A DNA stretch of 64,000 nucleotides. Origin: Semisulcospira habei. Its lineage: Eukaryota; Mollusca; Gastropoda; Semisulcospiridae. The notes under the pieces are model-generated. The model did not search any database and was not told the origin of the DNA. It was given only the letters and a program-made list of their open reading frames with translations. A program made the position numbers and the translations under genes. The stretch lies in contig BTPG01000002.1 in NCBI GenBank assembly GCA_036245525.1, forward strand, positions 118,584,286 through 118,648,285, read 5' to 3'. How positions within the stretch are numbered: the first letter of the stretch is position 1; each line of letters begins with the position of its first letter. Positions 61,891 through 64,000 of the stretch are shown here, in pieces.

Positions 61891-64000
61891 TAGGTACCGG
61901 CAGTCTATATGGCTGGTCAGTGTAGACCCAAATTTGACTTATCTTTCATGTGACTAAGTGCCAAAAGGTGCTCTCACAAAGAGGACAACTGGGTTGAAAA
62001 TCAAAGTGTGACATAAAGTACCAGAAAATGTATTAAGTGATGTACACTGTATTGGCAATGTGTCTGTAAAAGAAAAAGATAATATCTGAAATGGTTTTTG
62101 AGAAAATGGCTGTTAAGATTTGTAAGTCTGGATATGTCGGACATCAGGTATTGCGACATAGTGCCTTTAAATTAGTGGGATAAAAAAACACAAATCAGTT
62201 TCTAAACAGTTAAAATAATAAGTAGTGGTCACAATTGACCTAACCAAACAATTACTGCTTTTTGGCTTAGAATGTTCTAATCCCCGAACATGATTTGTGT
62301 TGCAATACCTGACATCCGACCATATTCAATTTTTAAAACATTTTTAAAACATCCTACAACCAAGAAAAACACACTTTGTCATGTTATATACCACTCACAG
62401 GAATACATGCACACATTAGAGCACAATGGGAGTCTATCTTTGCTGCCCAAATATATTTATTGGCAGTCAGGGCCAGAATTTGTAACTTATGTCGAACATC
62501 AGGATTGCAGCAGATATCCCCAGAATAGTTATCAGAAGCCACAAACACAAAGCCTTTCCCCCAGTTTCAAGCTACAATATTTAACAAACAAAACAGATAT
62601 GAAGAACAAACTGCATACAGCTTTCTGATGTAATATACATGATGAAACATGACGTGCTAAACAGTCTGCGCCCGAAAAAATAAAATAAATATTCAAATAA
62701 GTTTTATCTGTGTATAGGCTGATGCACTATTTTAACTCTGACCCTCAGATTTAGAAGGTCCTAATGGCTATGCAACTGGTTGTCCAAAATGGCTCATTTT
62801 AACAGTGCCTTTGCCCCCAAAAGTTCTACAATCCATGTGTTGAACGTCAGGATTGCAGCAGCAAATGTTGGCACAAGCCTGACGTCCGATACATTTTTTA
62901 TCATTGCATTATTATGTTATGAAATTCACCTGTTTCTTGATCTCATTATCTTACGTTTGCGTCACAACAACTGCACGTCTCCATCAAACGACAAAAATAC
63001 ATCGGTGACCCGTGTTCATTCAAATAACTCATTTACCAACTTGCATCGATTGGAGGTCACGTGTTCACGATCGAACGTCAGGTTGCTACAGCCATAAAAT
63101 TTGTTATCACAAGAAATCATCTTCATTCTCCAACCTACTGCCTAAAATCGGTGCTGGAGTCTCGGGCGATTCAAACTCTTGAAAATGGTCCCTTACAATA
63201 AACATTTGGCTCTTTATTTTGTCTATGATTACACTCGAACATCAGAAGTGATCGAACGTCAGATTTATGAAAATAGTTGCGACAAAATGTCACGAGTTGT
63301 AGCTCTCCATTGACAAACCGGACATTCAAAACAACCACGCTGGAATGTGGCCCATAATGCATCTATCATAACCGGACGATCGTAGACCAAAAAAACCCAA
63401 AACAACTTTGTTAAACTTGTCAAATAGTTGAACGTCAGATCTTGCGACAAAAACTGGCCGCTCACAATTTTTTTGCCAGCTTAGAAAACTGTGACGGAAA
63501 AGTAAATTTAAAGCATATAAAATATTCAACGAAAGCGAAACAACGCAATGACGCCATTTCCGGTTTAGGTCAGCGTGCCTTTCGCTAGCACAAGTTTGCG
63601 GAAATTAAGATGCTGCTGTTGCGACAAATCTGACGTCCGACAGTGGCTACTTTCAAGAGCAATAAACAAAAGCATGGCTTGCCTTCAAATCTGGGAAATA
63701 CACGGATTATAAGATCAATCTTCCCTGAACATATGGGCATGGTTGGCACCAGGTTTGTTATTGTTGCTTTTACACGCGAGATCAAAACAGACCGACGGCA
63801 TGTCATTGTCCGCTTTCCCGGGCCGATTTTTATTGGTGAATTCTGGCGTTTTACAGTATACTCACCAAACGGCTTTACCTTAGGTGCAAAAATTATTGCC
63901 AGTATATCTTCAATCATTCACACACACATTGCACTTGTTAAAGTCAACACGTGTCTTTTTAAACAGATTTTAGTTTCACGCAAAAGAGATCACTCACTTT
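61891..64000. mobile_element. Probable left part of a TIR element with iterated ~20-bp motif
   Basis: Begins with TAGGTACCGGCAG, the same terminal word as T2 (9473). About ten copies of a motif close to GTCGAACGTCAGGATTGC occur at 62137, 62301 (inverted), 62491, 62839, 62872 (inverted), 63069, 63232, 63250, 63427 and 63618 (inverted). No protein-coding similarity was recognised in any frame. The right end was not found and may lie beyond the window. It is placed upstream of exon 61327-61503 in the CHD gene. Confidence 0.4.

Overview
The window is animal nuclear DNA, most probably from a gastropod or other mollusc. Two things suggest this. The only host gene is a spliced chromatin remodeller with GT-AG introns. 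The repeat content is also of molluscan type: LINE 3' ends with TAAC/TAAG/CAAT-type tails, DIRS elements, many hAT miniatures, and a transposon carrying a RAG1-N-terminus-like zinc module such as has been described from sea slugs. No prokaryotic gene organisation, CRISPR array, tRNA or rRNA was seen.

Host gene: a class-III CHD remodeller (CHD7/CHD8/kismet type) lies on the minus strand. Ten consecutive exons (61327-61503, 60904-61065, 49232-49312, 48129-48282, 47481-47682, 33698-33774, 32813-32931, 32002-32166, 28068-28247, 15033-15143) sum to 1428 nt = 476 codons with compatible phases. They cover the ATPase from the DEAH box through the second helicase lobe to the region just after it. The first and last exons of the gene lie outside the window.

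Everything else is largely intron or flank filled by mobile elements, often inserted into one another. Region 1-14441: a decayed LINE (family C) is split by a TIR DNA element (688-3524), by a long I-like LINE (A1, 3653-13517, 14-bp target duplication) and by a hAT miniature. A1 itself contains a transposon-gene relic, LINE B1 and a TIR element with 7-bp duplications. Region 15222-27465 (intron between exons 28068-28247 and 15033-15143): a DIRS-like element (DIRS1) is split by a 5.3-kb DNA transposon (17905-23221) with ~505-bp inverted repeats and RAG1-N-terminus-like coding, itself split by a piggyBac relic and a SINE-like repeat. Region 27466-34324: small introns with a hAT miniature, a tandem-repeat element, LINE B2 and a solo DIRS terminus. 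Region 34325-46850: a second DIRS element (DIRS2) with a recognisable tyrosine recombinase; its terminal repeat holds a hAT containing a second hAT containing an L2/CR1-like LINE containing LINE B3 and two SINE-like repeats. Region 49313-60903 (one intron): a tandem-repeat element, LINE B4, LINE A2 with two hAT insertions and a SINE-like repeat, and LINE B5. Region 61504-64000: upstream intron with repeats, including about ten copies of a ~20-bp motif in both orientations.

The best candidate for an unusual system is the RAG1-N-terminus-like transposon at 17905-23221. Coding sequence of nearly all mobile elements is broken. Target-site duplications were read directly for about 20 insertions and fix their boundaries and relative ages.
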